Below, piece by piece: positions 37,377 through 45,874 of a DNA stretch of 64,000 nt. The position numbers and the translations under genes are program-made. Origin of the DNA: Sphingomonas abietis. GTDB taxonomy: Bacteria > Pseudomonadota > Alphaproteobacteria > Sphingomonadales > Sphingomonadaceae. The notes beneath the pieces were generated by a model. That model was given only the letters and a program-made list of their open reading frames with translations, had not been told where the DNA came from and did not search any database. Location: the NCBI RefSeq assembly GCF_027625475.1, contig NZ_CP115174.1, forward strand, positions 2,081,001 to 2,145,000, written 5' to 3'. Position 1 is the first letter of the stretch; the number at the start of each line of letters is the position of its first letter.

Positions 37377-38519
37377 CTATTTCATCAGCCCGGCTGCGCG
37401 TAGTGCCTCTTCGATAACCTGTCCGACCCCTCCCTTTGCCGGCGACTTCCCGGCCTCAATGCGATGCCCATAGAGCTGACGGACTTCGGCGCGAGCGGGC
37501 GGATTTAGTGACCCGTATGTTTCGCCATGCGTTTCCGAACCCAGGGTCCGTCTCTGTGTCGCGTCACTGTCGCAGATACCCCAAAACCGCGCGATCCGGG
37601 CTGTCGATGAGATGCCGACGTCGAGCATGTAAGGCGCTGCGATGCCATAAGAGCCGTCACCCTTGGTCTTGAGCGGCGTGCCGTGGCCCATGCCCGAAAC
37701 GATATAGTCCTCGAGCACCGGTAGACCATCGGCCGTGTGCCAGGATCGATGCGTTACCCCATCGACCTGTTCGACCGTCGATGGTCGGTCGGGCAACCCG
37801 TGAATTCCACGCCATTGCGCAAGCACGGCTTCGGCGTTGCCAACAGCAACCGTCCTATCGGCATCGCCATGCCAGACGGAGAGCTTCGGCCACGGCCCCT
37901 GATGGGCGGACGCACCACGAAGCGCATTCTGGAGGCCAGCCTTTGTCGGCAGACCGTGCGCGCGCATCCGGTCGAACGCTTGGACCATTCCGTCTGCTAC
38001 CCCGTGCGGCAACCCTGCGATGATCGCGCCACCCGCGAAGACCTCTGGATAGGTCGCCAGCATCGTCGAAGCCATCGCGCCTCCAGCAGACAGGCCGGTG
38101 ACGTAGATGCGAGCAGGATCGATCGCATGGCGGTCCTGGACGGCTGCGATCATCTGCCGAATCGACAGTGCTTCCCCTGCGTCGCGTCGCGTGTCGCCGA
38201 CCTCGAACCAGTTGAAGCACCCGTTGGCATTGTTGCTGCGTTGCTGCTCAGGGTACAGCAAGGCGAACCCCTGTTCGTCGGCGAGCCGCGACCAACCCGA
38301 GGCGCGATCATAACCGGCTGCCGACTGCGTGCATCCATGAAGCACGACGACCAAGGGAGCGTTCGCCGGCAGACCGACGGGAATATAAATGAAGCTTCGC
38401 AGTGCGCCGGGATTAGACCCGAAATCCCGCATCGCCAGAAGCGGTCCCGAGCCAGAATAAGCGGATGAATGCGCGGTCGCCGCGGAAAGCCGCGCGATCG
38501 TGTCAGATATGCTCCGCAT
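37377..38519 (-). CDS. PHB-depolymerase-family secreted or cytoplasmic esterase
   Basis: From ATG 38519 the product is about 380 aa. It has the LpqC/PhaZ-like alpha/beta hydrolase core: RSFIYIPVGLPANAPLVVVLHGCTQSA with the oxyanion region, the nucleophile Ser in VTGLSAGGAMAS, Asp in WHGDADRTV and His near THRSWH or GMGHGTPL. No clear signal peptide is seen. The substrate may be short-chain polyhydroxybutyrate or another ester. The frame extends 16 codons further upstream into a 28-bp tandem repeat. Confidence 0.87.
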   Translation of the reverse strand: MRSISDTIARLSAATAHSSAYSGSGPLLAMRDFGSNPGALRSFIYIPVGLPANAPLVVVLHGCTQSAAGYDRASGWSRLADEQGFALLYPEQQRSNNANGCFNWFEVGDTRRDAGEALSIRQMIAAVQDRHAIDPARIYVTGLSAGGAMASTMLATYPEVFAGGAIIAGLPHGVADGMVQAFDRMRAHGLPTKAGLQNALRGASAHQGPWPKLSVWHGDADRTVAVGNAEAVLAQWRGIHGLPDRPSTVEQVDGVTHRSWHTADGLPVLEDYIVSGMGHGTPLKTKGDGSYGIAAPYMLDVGISSTARIARFWGICDSDATQRRTLGSETHGETYGSLNPPARAEVRQLYGHRIEAGKSPAKGGVGQVIEEALRAAGLMK

Positions 38520-38540
38520 CTCATCAATCTCCGGTGCAGA

Positions 38541-38596
38541 CGCCGACCTGAGGTCCGATGACCGCAAGCGCCGACCTGAGGTCCGATGACCGCAAG
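38541..38596 (+). repeat. 28-bp perfect tandem duplication
   Basis: CGCCGACCTGAGGTCCGATG plus ACCGCAAG occurs twice in direct succession at 38541-38568 and 38569-38596, just upstream of the esterase start. It may be a slippage product or a duplicated regulatory site. Confidence 0.9.
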
Positions 38597-38783
38597 CCTA
38601 ATGCTGCACTGCACAATGCATGAGAGGGTAAAAGGATGCCGCTGATCCTCAAATGAATTATCGACCGGTCGCGAACCCGAACGAAACAAATCGCACTGTG
38701 CCCCGCTGGCTCTATACGCGGCTCAAGGCGCACCGGGTCGAAAGTATCGGCCCGGTGACCAAGCGTCGGGAAAGCGGTGGATC

Positions 38784-38957
38784 TTAGTTTTTTGCAGGTT
38801 TTTGGTCTTCGTGCACGCCGTCCTCGTCGCCTTCGGTCGGCACGCCGCCCTCGTCCTCGCCACCATCCTCTCCTGGTGGCATGTCCGTTCCTCCTTCCTT
38901 GGAGCCAGTCATTTTCTCAATTTTGTGCGGGTCGTCATGTTTTGGCGTGTTGGTCAT
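38784..38957 (-). CDS. Small acidic hydrophilic protein
   Basis: From ATG 38957 (GGAG at good spacing) the product is 57 aa, rich in Gly, Asp, Glu and Lys (KMTGSKEGGTDMPPGEDGGE), with no hydrophobic core, so it is probably disordered. Similar small proteins surround it, which suggests a stress-related cluster. No family is recognised. Confidence 0.6.
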   Translation of the reverse strand: MTNTPKHDDPHKIEKMTGSKEGGTDMPPGEDGGEDEGGVPTEGDEDGVHEDQKPAKN

Positions 38958-39008
38958 GCAATTATCTCCATCCATCAAGGCTGCTATCGGGGCGTTAGTT
39001 CTCCGGTG

Positions 39009-39230
39009 TTATTCCTTGGGAAGCCCTTGGGTACGTCCCTGCATTTCGTCTTCGCTATATGGGGACTGCCCACCGATCTGATCGCCGGTCGACCCATTAC
39101 CGGATTCTCCGTCCACCGGGTCGTTGGGCTCCGTTGTGGCTTTTTCGGCATCTTTGCGCCACGCGGTGGTGTTGCCGACTTTTCTGCCGGCCGTGGAAAT
39201 CGGTGTGCTTGATCTGGCATCAATGGGATC
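39009..39230 (-). CDS. Possible small disordered protein
   Basis: This minus-strand frame encodes a hydrophilic stretch (DAEKATTEPNDPVDGESGNG, EDEMQGRTQGLPKE) similar in style to its neighbours. No ATG is found at a sensible place, and a different frame has one, so the start is unresolved. It may be a broken gene. Confidence 0.35.
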   Translation of the reverse strand, partial: DPIDARSSTPISTAGRKVGNTTAWRKDAEKATTEPNDPVDGESGNGSTGDQIGGQSPYSEDEMQGRTQGLPKE

Positions 39231-39450
39231 CCTGTTGCGGAAAGAGTGTGACGGTGGGAGAGTTGATGTCCCGCCGTACAAACTGCATTGAGCTTGGACG
39301 GATATTCCGTTGCAGGTTTGCGATACACCTGTGCGATCGCTGGGCCGGTAGTGCGCTCTGGACGCACCACCCACTCCCGGCACCGCTGTTCGAGATAGGC
39401 ATGGCCGCTACCCGGCATAGATTAGCTTCGCGTTGAGGGCGGTCGGTCTG

Positions 39451-39684
39451 TCAGCTCGGAGCCGGCGCGCTAACCTGTTGTTGAATATCATCGTGGCGGT
39501 GCCACGGCTCGCTTGCGCGGACGGGACAATCGAGTTCCTCTTCGGCCGCCAAGGCTGCGTCGGCATAGCGTTCCGCAAGCTCGAGATGCACTGACTGGAC
39601 AGACGGATCCAGCGCCGATGCGGCTCGCTGGCGCTCCTCCGCTTCGCGTTGAAGGAGGTAGTCGACGTCTAGCTGATTCAGCAT
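39451..39684 (-). CDS. Small helical protein of unknown function
   Basis: The 77-aa protein (LDVDYLLQREAEERQRAASALDPSVQSVHLELAERYADAALAAEEEL) is an amphipathic helical hairpin of a type common in sphingomonads. Its function is unknown. It is separate from the following minus-strand gene by over 200 bases. Confidence 0.7.
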   Translation of the reverse strand: MLNQLDVDYLLQREAEERQRAASALDPSVQSVHLELAERYADAALAAEEELDCPVRASEPWHRHDDIQQQVSAPAPS

Positions 39685-39905
39685 GCCGGATTCCTTTCGT
39701 TCGCAAAAGAGCGTGCCGCTACGCGGTGACGGGGTACCTGCTTCCTCTTGAGGCTGACGGCGCCGTGGCGAACGAGACCAAATCCCGCCGAAGATCCGCC
39801 ATTTCGCCAGCAGCGTCTGCTACCGGGAGACTGCGTTGTTTTTGCGGACTGGCCTTATCAATGATCAAGCGAACGGATGTATTTACGGTTTTGTGCTAAT
39901 CGAGA

Positions 39906-40181
39906 TCAGTTAAGATCGGCTTCGAAGCTCGTAGCAATGCGACCCAAGATGTTGAGCGATTCCGCCATCGTAGCGGATTGCCCGTTCGAATCTTTACCGA
40001 CCTCCACTTTTGTATCCACCGCGGTCTGGACTATCGAAAGTGCGTCCTGGAGCGTGATCGCGCGCGCGTCGACGAGCGTGTGAAGCATGCTTTCAGCAAG
40101 CATCAACGCTGCTTGGCCGTGTGCGTCAGGTCCTTTGGGAAGCGAAGGCCTACTCTCGCCGATGGGGATGATATCTGCCAT
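39906..40181 (-). CDS. Small conserved protein paired with Crp/Fnr regulator, copy 1
   Basis: The 91-aa protein contains DAHGQAALMLAESMLHTLVDARAITLQDAL and MAESLNILGRIATSFEADLN. A clear paralog at 41633 has the same two blocks. Both lie divergently upstream of a Crp/Fnr gene (here 40355). I recognise no domain. The pairing suggests a shared regulatory function. Confidence 0.75.
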   Translation of the reverse strand: MADIIPIGESRPSLPKGPDAHGQAALMLAESMLHTLVDARAITLQDALSIVQTAVDTKVEVGKDSNGQSATMAESLNILGRIATSFEADLN

Positions 40182-40354
40182 ACTGCTCGCCTTGGTTTCA
40201 GGCGGGAGTGATCTGCTCTCGGTCGCCGGTGCCTGGATGTGAATACCGTCGATCCGGGATACCTAGCAGCTTGGTGCCGCCCCCTCTTATCACAAGTTAA
40301 TCTCGCCCAGCCGTTATCCGGCTATTCTGTACATTGCATGCCCGGGGATTTTCG

Positions 40355-41119
40355 ATGGCTAACGCTTTTGTAGAGAAGCTCAAGGGGTATGCGCCGCTAT
40401 CGAACGAGGAGGTCAAGCTCCTTGAAGAGGTCTCTCGTCATGGGCGTCGCTATGCGTCCGGCCAGGACATGATCCGGGAAGGTGACAAGCCTGGCGTCGT
40501 CTTTGTCGTCCTCGAGGGATGGGCATGCCGCTATAAAATTCTCCCAGGTGGCAGCCGCCAGATCATCTCGTTTCTGATGCCAGGTGACTTCTGCGACATG
40601 CATGTGGCCGTGCTCGATGAGATGGACCACAGCATCGCCACCCTCACGGAGGCTACGATCGTTACCATTCCGCGCGCGACGATCGAGCATTTGACCAGCG
40701 TGAGCCCGACGCTCGTCAAGGCATTCTGGTGGACGCAGCTTGTGGACGAGGGCGTCTTGCGGGCAACGATTGTGAGCATGGGGCGCCGGACCAGCCTTGA
40801 GCGGGTCGCACATCTCCTGTGCGAACTCAGCTTCAGGATGCGCAATATCGGCATTGCCAACGAAGAGCATATCGAGATGCCGTTCAGCCAGATTGTACTT
40901 GCCGATGCGGTAGGGCTGACCCCGGTGCACGTTAATCGGGTCGTGGGTAAGCTCAGGCGCGCCGGCGCACTCACGGTGACGCCGGCGACGCTTATCGTCG
41001 CGAACTTGTCGCGTCTTGCCGAGATCGCAGGTTTCGATGACAACTATCTGCACCGTCGGATCTCGTATGCAGCTGGAACCGCTAGCCTAAAGTCGATCGC
41101 CGAGCGGTTAACTAATTGA
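40355..41119 (+). CDS. Crp/Fnr-family transcriptional regulator, copy 1
   Basis: From ATG 40355 the product is 254 aa: an N-terminal cyclic-nucleotide-binding-like barrel (IREGDKPGVVFVVLEGWACRYKILPGGSRQIISFLMPGDFCDMH) and a C-terminal winged helix (MPFSQIVLADAVGLTPVHVNRVVGKLRRAGAL). It lacks the Fnr N-terminal Cys cluster and the CooA heme residues. Regulators of this type with GW.CRYK are common in sphingomonads. A paralog lies at 42115. Confidence 0.92.
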   Translation: MANAFVEKLKGYAPLSNEEVKLLEEVSRHGRRYASGQDMIREGDKPGVVFVVLEGWACRYKILPGGSRQIISFLMPGDFCDMHVAVLDEMDHSIATLTEATIVTIPRATIEHLTSVSPTLVKAFWWTQLVDEGVLRATIVSMGRRTSLERVAHLLCELSFRMRNIGIANEEHIEMPFSQIVLADAVGLTPVHVNRVVGKLRRAGALTVTPATLIVANLSRLAEIAGFDDNYLHRRISYAAGTASLKSIAERLTN

Positions 41120-41219
41120 TCCATGTTGCACAACTTCGCTTCGAGATGTGCGACAGTCTCACATCCACCACAACGTATATGTAGTCGCGGAGCGGTTCGC
41201 GCTTTCAGGGGAACGGACC

Positions 41220-41408
41220 ATGTCCGACGCGTCCACGGCTAACCGCGAAGCGACCATCGCAAGCGTAATCTCCGAGCTGCAGAAGGCCTTTGGGGATCGG
41301 GCCTGCGAGGTCGCGGAGCGACAGGTCGAGGCAGCTACGCAGGACGCGCTAGATATCTGGACCTTGATTCTGGCTAGGCTTCGGTCGGATCGAGACCACC
41401 CGGGATGA
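41220..41408 (+). CDS. Small helical protein (62 aa)
   Basis: Starting at ATG 41220, the product (TANREATIASVISELQKAFGDRACEVAERQVEAATQDAL) is mostly helical. It converges with the minus-strand gene at 41374, overlapping it by 35 bases. Function unknown. Confidence 0.55.
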   Translation: MSDASTANREATIASVISELQKAFGDRACEVAERQVEAATQDALDIWTLILARLRSDRDHPG

Positions 41409-41604
41409 TCGCGATCGAAATTTCGACCTCGCCATCATCGGCAACCACGTCGACACGGCGGTCTTGTGGATTGTTCGCCGCCATTCCCCCTAATTCGTCG
41501 GCCAGCGCGATCGCGCATCTCACGACGGGAGCAAGGTCCGCCGATGATGGTCCTACCGGCTCACGGCGGCCGTCTCTGTTTTCAACGACAATATGCCACG
41601 GCAT
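41374..41604 (-). CDS. Small conserved protein of unknown function (76 aa)
   Basis: The frame encodes MPWHIVVENRDGRREPVGPS...VRCAIALADELGGMA and DGEVEISIAIIPGG, an alpha/beta pattern. It overlaps the convergent gene end. The sequence looks coding but fits no family I can name. Confidence 0.55.
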   Translation of the reverse strand: MPWHIVVENRDGRREPVGPSSADLAPVVRCAIALADELGGMAANNPQDRRVDVVADDGEVEISIAIIPGGLDPTEA

Positions 41605-41632
41605 ATCAAATCACTCGTGCTGCACCGAACCA

Positions 41633-41938
41633 TCAATCTACGGACTTCAAAGGTTGCCCATTGAGATCGAACCTCAGACTCGATGCTATTGACCTTAAGA
41701 TCGTCAGCGACGGCATCATTGCATCGGGGGTCTCGCTTAGCTCGAGACCGACCTCCTCGCGCACGTCCGCCGCGGACTCTGCGAAACCGATCGCATCGGC
41801 AACCGTGATGACCGAGCGCTCGATCAGGCCGTGGAGCAGGGTCTCAACGAGCAGCATGGCTGCCTGCCCATGGGGATCGGGGGTCGGACGCTTGTTTGCC
41901 GTCTCCACACCATGGTTATCATTCTCAGATTCCGACAC
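41633..41938 (-). CDS. Small conserved protein paired with Crp/Fnr regulator, copy 2
   Basis: A GTG at 41938 with GGAG about ten bases upstream gives 101 aa. DPHGQAAMLLVETLLHGLIERSVITVADAI and the end SLTILRSIASSLRFDLNG align with the protein at 39906. It is divergent from the Crp/Fnr gene at 42115, repeating the arrangement of copy 1. Confidence 0.72.
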   Translation of the reverse strand: MSESENDNHGVETANKRPTPDPHGQAAMLLVETLLHGLIERSVITVADAIGFAESAADVREEVGLELSETPDAMMPSLTILRSIASSLRFDLNGQPLKSVD

Positions 41939-42114
41939 AAAGGTCACTCCGCACAGGCGAGAGCGACGCGCTTCTCTCAGTCGTCGGAGCCTATGGAAAT
42001 GGCCGACGATGGATCGAGCATAGGGCAATTTCGATGAGCCTTCATCATCCAAATCAACTTTGGATAATAATAACCGACAATATGAAAAAATATGGCGACA
42101 TGGCATAGCGATTC

Positions 42115-42834
42115 ATGGCCAATCGCTTCACCGATAAGCTGAGCGCCTTGGCATCGTTCAGCGCCGAAGATTTCGCCGCCCTGACGGAGGCGACTGCCTA
42201 TGCGCGTCCTGTGTCGGCCAAGACGGATTTGATCCGCGAGGGTGATCGGCCAGGTCCCGTCTTCGTGATCCTCGAAGGCTGGGCGTATCGCTACAAGATT
42301 CTCCGCGATGGCACGCGGCAAATCCTCGCGTTTCTGATGCCCGGAGATTCCTGCGACCTTCATGCGGGGCTGCTCGCGGAAATGGATCACAGTATCCAGA
42401 CGATCGTGCCCTCGGTCGTTGCCACGATCGAGCGCGCCGAGATGGACGCGCTGCTGGATGAGCATCCGGCCATTGCCCGAGCAATGTATGTGGCCCAACT
42501 TGTCGACGAGGGCACGATGCGCGCCTGGATTACCAGCATGGGCAGGCGGACCAGCATCCAGCGGGCCGCCCATCTTATGTGCGAGCTCTATGTTCGCGCC
42601 ACCAGCATTGGACTGTCGCTCGACGGCGTGGTTCGCTTCCCGCTATCGCAGTTGCTGCTAGCCGACGCGCTCGGCATGACCCCGGTGCATCTCAACCGGG
42701 TCCTGAAAGAATTGCGGGAGCGCGGTGTGATGACGCTGAGCCGCGGTAGCCTCTCGATTACAGATGCCAATCAGCTCCTTTCGATCGCAGGATTCGACGA
42801 GAATTATCTCCACCGCAGGCTGCGATCCGCGTAG
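42115..42834 (+). CDS. Crp/Fnr-family transcriptional regulator, copy 2
   Basis: The 239-aa protein is close to the one at 40355 (DLIREGDRPGPVFVILEGWAYRYKILRDGTRQILAFLMPGDSCDLH; winged helix FPLSQLLLADALGMTPVHLNRVLKELRERGVM). The two genes with their divergent partners form a tandem duplication about 1.7 kb apart. No cofactor-binding residues are evident. Confidence 0.92.
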   Translation: MANRFTDKLSALASFSAEDFAALTEATAYARPVSAKTDLIREGDRPGPVFVILEGWAYRYKILRDGTRQILAFLMPGDSCDLHAGLLAEMDHSIQTIVPSVVATIERAEMDALLDEHPAIARAMYVAQLVDEGTMRAWITSMGRRTSIQRAAHLMCELYVRATSIGLSLDGVVRFPLSQLLLADALGMTPVHLNRVLKELRERGVMTLSRGSLSITDANQLLSIAGFDENYLHRRLRSA

Positions 42835-43034
42835 CAGTCGATGTTCTGTGCAAAAACCCAGAGGCTTTCGGATCTGGTGAGCCAAGACCGAACCTGACTT
42901 CTGAGTATTGATGTGCATCAGTAAATGCATCTTTGTTCGCGAAAATAGCTATTATTGGACGATTTTCGTTCGCAGCAGGAACGTATGGTCGCCGCATTCG
43001 CTGAACGGATAATCCTAAAAACAAGGAAACATGC

Positions 43035-43982
43035 ATGTTCATGCACAACAAGCGCCTGCAATATACTGTGCGGGTCGCCGAACCTAACCCTCGTCTCGCC
43101 TGCCTGATGCTCGAGCAATTCGGCGGCGCTGATGGCGAACTTGCGGCAGCGATGCGCTATTTCACGCAGGGGCTTGGCGAAATCGACCCCGGTCGCAAGG
43201 ACCTTCTGCTCGACATCGCCACCGAGGAGCTGAGTCATCTTGAGGTTATTGGTTCGATCGTCGCCATGCTCAATAAGGGTATGAAGGCCCAGCTCGCCGA
43301 GGGTGCGCTCGAGGAGGCTGAACTTTATAATATGATCGGCGCGAGCAGCGCGAGCGCCAAGGAAGCGCTTCTGTTTGGCGGAGGTCCGTCGCTGACTGAT
43401 TCCGCCGGCGTTCCCTGGACTGCGGCGTATATCGACAGCCGCGGCGATCCCACCTGCGATCTACGCTCAAATATTGCTGCGGAAAGCCGCGCCAAGGTTG
43501 TGTATGAACGGCTGATCAACATTACCGATGATCCCGGCATCAAGGAAGCACTCGGCTTCCTGATGACGCGTGAGATCGCGCATCAGAAGTCGTTCGAGAA
43601 AGCGCTCTATGCGATCGAGGACAATTTCCCGAGCGGCAAGCTCCCCGGCATCGCGGCCTATGCCAACCTTTACGTCAACACCTCGCAGGGTGAGGGTGAT
43701 GTCGAGGGGCCATGGAATAGCGGCACGCAGTGGGATCGGATCGACGATCTCGAAAAGACGATGCCGATCGACGATGGTGACGGCACCGCGTCCGTGACGC
43801 TTTCGGCCGCCGATGAGGCCGTCGCGGCGAAGCTCGCCCTTCGCACCGCATCTGATCCTTCGACCGATCCCGAAACCGGCGTGGATCTGGGCGCGGGTCC
43901 GGGTGCAGGGTTGATCTCGGGCGAAGACATGGGCGCCGCGAAGGATATCGGCGAAGCGGTCAAGATGGCGGACGCCCTCTGA
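43035..43982 (+). CDS. Manganese (non-heme) catalase
   Basis: The 315-aa protein has the Mn-catalase ferritin-like core: FGGADGELAAAMRYFTQG with the first Glu, DIATEELSHLEVIG with Glu and His, and FLMTREIAHQKSFEKAL with the third Glu/His set, plus NIAAESRAKVVYE. It decomposes hydrogen peroxide in the cytoplasm. The acidic C-terminal tail (about 65 residues rich in Asp, Ala and Gly) is variable in the family. A hairpin terminator follows. Confidence 0.95.
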   Translation: MFMHNKRLQYTVRVAEPNPRLACLMLEQFGGADGELAAAMRYFTQGLGEIDPGRKDLLLDIATEELSHLEVIGSIVAMLNKGMKAQLAEGALEEAELYNMIGASSASAKEALLFGGGPSLTDSAGVPWTAAYIDSRGDPTCDLRSNIAAESRAKVVYERLINITDDPGIKEALGFLMTREIAHQKSFEKALYAIEDNFPSGKLPGIAAYANLYVNTSQGEGDVEGPWNSGTQWDRIDDLEKTMPIDDGDGTASVTLSAADEAVAAKLALRTASDPSTDPETGVDLGAGPGAGLISGEDMGAAKDIGEAVKMADAL

Positions 43983-43990
43983 CGAAGTTC

Positions 43991-44010
43991 GGCCGGCGGA
44001 AGCCGGCCGG
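43991..44010 (+). terminator. Hairpin after the Mn catalase gene
   Basis: CGGCCGGC-GGAA-GCCGGCCG forms a perfect 8-bp stem ten bases after the stop codon, followed by GGTCCTGTTT. Confidence 0.65.
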
Positions 44011-44190
44011 GTCCTGTTTCAGGCCACCATCAAACCCGTCAATCAGGCGCAAGGTCCCCGGCCATAAGGTCCGGAGAGCCTCATATATTGGCTGTGATCG
44101 AGCCCTGATCGTCGACGATTGACTAATGTTTAGACGCGATGGCTCGAAAACGTCCATCGTCGACTTGGAAACACAACAATGGAGTGGATT

Positions 44191-44493
44191 ATGCAGCGAA
44201 TTTTGATCGCGGTCGCCATGGCGACTGCGCTTCCCACCGTCGCGTCCGCGCAGATGGCCAGCGCTCACAACCCGGCGGTGACTGATCCGTCACCCCGAAC
44301 GACAAGCAACGCGGTGCAGGGGCGTAATTCCTTCACGCAATCCCAAGCGCAGGGCCGTATTGCGAAAGCCGGATACAGCAAGGTCGGCAAGCTCGCCAAG
44401 GACGAGAATGGCGTCTGGCAGGGCAAGGCGATGAAGGACGGGAAACCCGTCACTGTCGCGCTCGATTACAAGGGCGACGTCACGTCCCGCTGA
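44191..44493 (+). CDS. Small exported protein, copy 1
   Basis: From ATG 44191 (GGAG upstream) the product is 100 aa with a signal peptide cleaved near ASAQ. The mature part (NSFTQSQAQGRIAKAGYSKVGKLAKDENGVWQGKAMKDGKPVTVALDYKGDV) is a small PepSY-like alpha/beta unit. A paralog at 53401 shares NSFT..QA..HIAKSGY and DGIWRGTA.KDG. It is followed closely by the stress protein at 44517, and the paralog is likewise next to a paralog of that gene. Confidence 0.8.
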   Translation: MQRILIAVAMATALPTVASAQMASAHNPAVTDPSPRTTSNAVQGRNSFTQSQAQGRIAKAGYSKVGKLAKDENGVWQGKAMKDGKPVTVALDYKGDVTSR

Positions 44494-44516
44494 ACAGCTT
44501 TTTTAGAAAGACAGTT

Positions 44517-45158
44517 ATGACCCAGACAATCACGCGGCTGTTCGACAGCTATCCCGATGCCACTTCCGCCGTCCGCGCGCTCGAGGCAGCGGGGACGTCG
44601 CACGACGATATCAGCGTCATCGCCAATAATGCCGATGGCACCCACGCAGAGCGCGCCAACGATGGCGTCGACACCCATGACGGTGTCAACGACCATGGCG
44701 ATGTAACCCGCGGCACGTCAACGGGTGCCGTGCTCGGCGGTGCTGGCGGACTGCTCGCCGGCCTTGGCCTTCTCGCTATCCCGGGGCTCGGGCCGATCGT
44801 CGCCGCCGGTTGGCTTGCCGCAACCGCCGCTGGTGCCGGCATCGGCGCCGTCGGGGGTGCCGCGACAGGCGGCATCGTCGGCGCGCTCAAGAATGCTGGG
44901 CACAGTGACGAGGACGCGCATGTCTATTCCGAGGGGGTTCGCCGCGGCGGGACGCTGGTGAGCGTTCGCGCGCCAGAAGATCGCCGTGCCGCGATCGAGG
45001 CGATTTTCGACCAGAATGGCTCGGTCGATGCGGCGTCGCGCGGCCAAGCCTATCGCGGCTCCGGCTGGAACGGCTTCGATGCGGAGGCACCAGCCTATGA
45101 TGCATCGCAGGTCCAGGGCGAACGCGCCCTCTATGCTCGGGACACCACGCGCGTCTGA
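44517..45158 (+). CDS. Glycine-zipper general stress protein, copy 1
   Basis: The 213-aa protein begins TITRLFDSYPDATSAVRALEAAG like GSP17M-type stress proteins. It then has a Gly/Ala-rich hydrophobic centre (GLLAGLGLLAIPGLGPIVAAGWLAATAAGAG) and ends with an alpha/beta unit (YSEGVRRGGTLVSVRAPED). It may associate with membranes. A paralog at 52770 keeps the same three parts. Confidence 0.82.
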   Translation: MTQTITRLFDSYPDATSAVRALEAAGTSHDDISVIANNADGTHAERANDGVDTHDGVNDHGDVTRGTSTGAVLGGAGGLLAGLGLLAIPGLGPIVAAGWLAATAAGAGIGAVGGAATGGIVGALKNAGHSDEDAHVYSEGVRRGGTLVSVRAPEDRRAAIEAIFDQNGSVDAASRGQAYRGSGWNGFDAEAPAYDASQVQGERALYARDTTRV

Positions 45159-45239
45159 AGATCAGTCCGCAACGGGCTCGCTCGAAGCTGAGTGGGCCCG
45201 TCGGGGCGAACGACACACACTGTCCGGATCGGATCATTT

Positions 45240-45815
45240 ATGAAAAAGCCCATTCTTCTCGCCTCGGCCTTCGCGCTTTTTGCCTCTGCCGCCCCCGTCT
45301 GTGCCCAAGATCCCGCCTCGATGACGGGATCGATGACTGCGACAGACGTCGGCGCCTCGCCGATGACGGGCACGTCGGCGACCGACTATGTGAAGCTCGC
45401 CGCCGATGGCGACAATTACGAAATCCAGTCGAGCAAGATCGCCGAGATGCGCAGCAAGCGCGCCGATGTGAAGGCGTTCGCCAAGCAGATGATCAGCGAC
45501 CATATGCAGACCAGCAAGTCGCTGATGGCGGCGCTCAGCAATGCCGACCGCAAGATCGCGCCGCCGTCGATGACCTTGTCCACGGCGAACATGTCGAAGA
45601 TCCAGTTGCTGAAGAAGGCGCCGCGCGCGAGCTTCGACGACCTGTATCTCCAGCAGCAGCTTCAGGCGCACCAGATGGCCTGGTCGCTGCACAAGGGCTA
45701 TGCGACGACCGGCAACGATCCGGCGTTCAAGCAGGTTGCCTCCATGGCGGTACCGGTCGTCGAAATGCACCTCCAGCATCTGAAGTCGATGACTGGCGCA
45801 ATGAGCACCAACTGA
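45240..45815 (+). CDS. Exported DUF4142 (ferritin-like) protein
   Basis: From ATG 45240 the product is 191 aa with a signal peptide cleaved near VCAQ. The mature part matches DUF4142: DYVKLAADGDNYEIQSSKIAEMRSKRADVKAFAKQMISDH and a C-terminal ..VEMHLQHLKSM helix. Such proteins are four-helix bundles of uncertain function, often stress-induced. It lies between a stress protein and an alcohol dehydrogenase. Confidence 0.88.
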   Translation: MKKPILLASAFALFASAAPVCAQDPASMTGSMTATDVGASPMTGTSATDYVKLAADGDNYEIQSSKIAEMRSKRADVKAFAKQMISDHMQTSKSLMAALSNADRKIAPPSMTLSTANMSKIQLLKKAPRASFDDLYLQQQLQAHQMAWSLHKGYATTGNDPAFKQVASMAVPVVEMHLQHLKSMTGAMSTN

Positions 45816-45874
45816 GCACGATCGCCAAACCCTCGAAACGTCGGTTGAGCCGGCATACTATCGGAGACTGAACG

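Noticed and set aside
40355..42834. Either Crp/Fnr protein as CooA, the CO-sensing activator of coo genes
   Set aside because: They lack the CooA N-terminal Pro and heme Cys/His context and belong to a different Crp subgroup; they also lie 30 kb from the coo genes.
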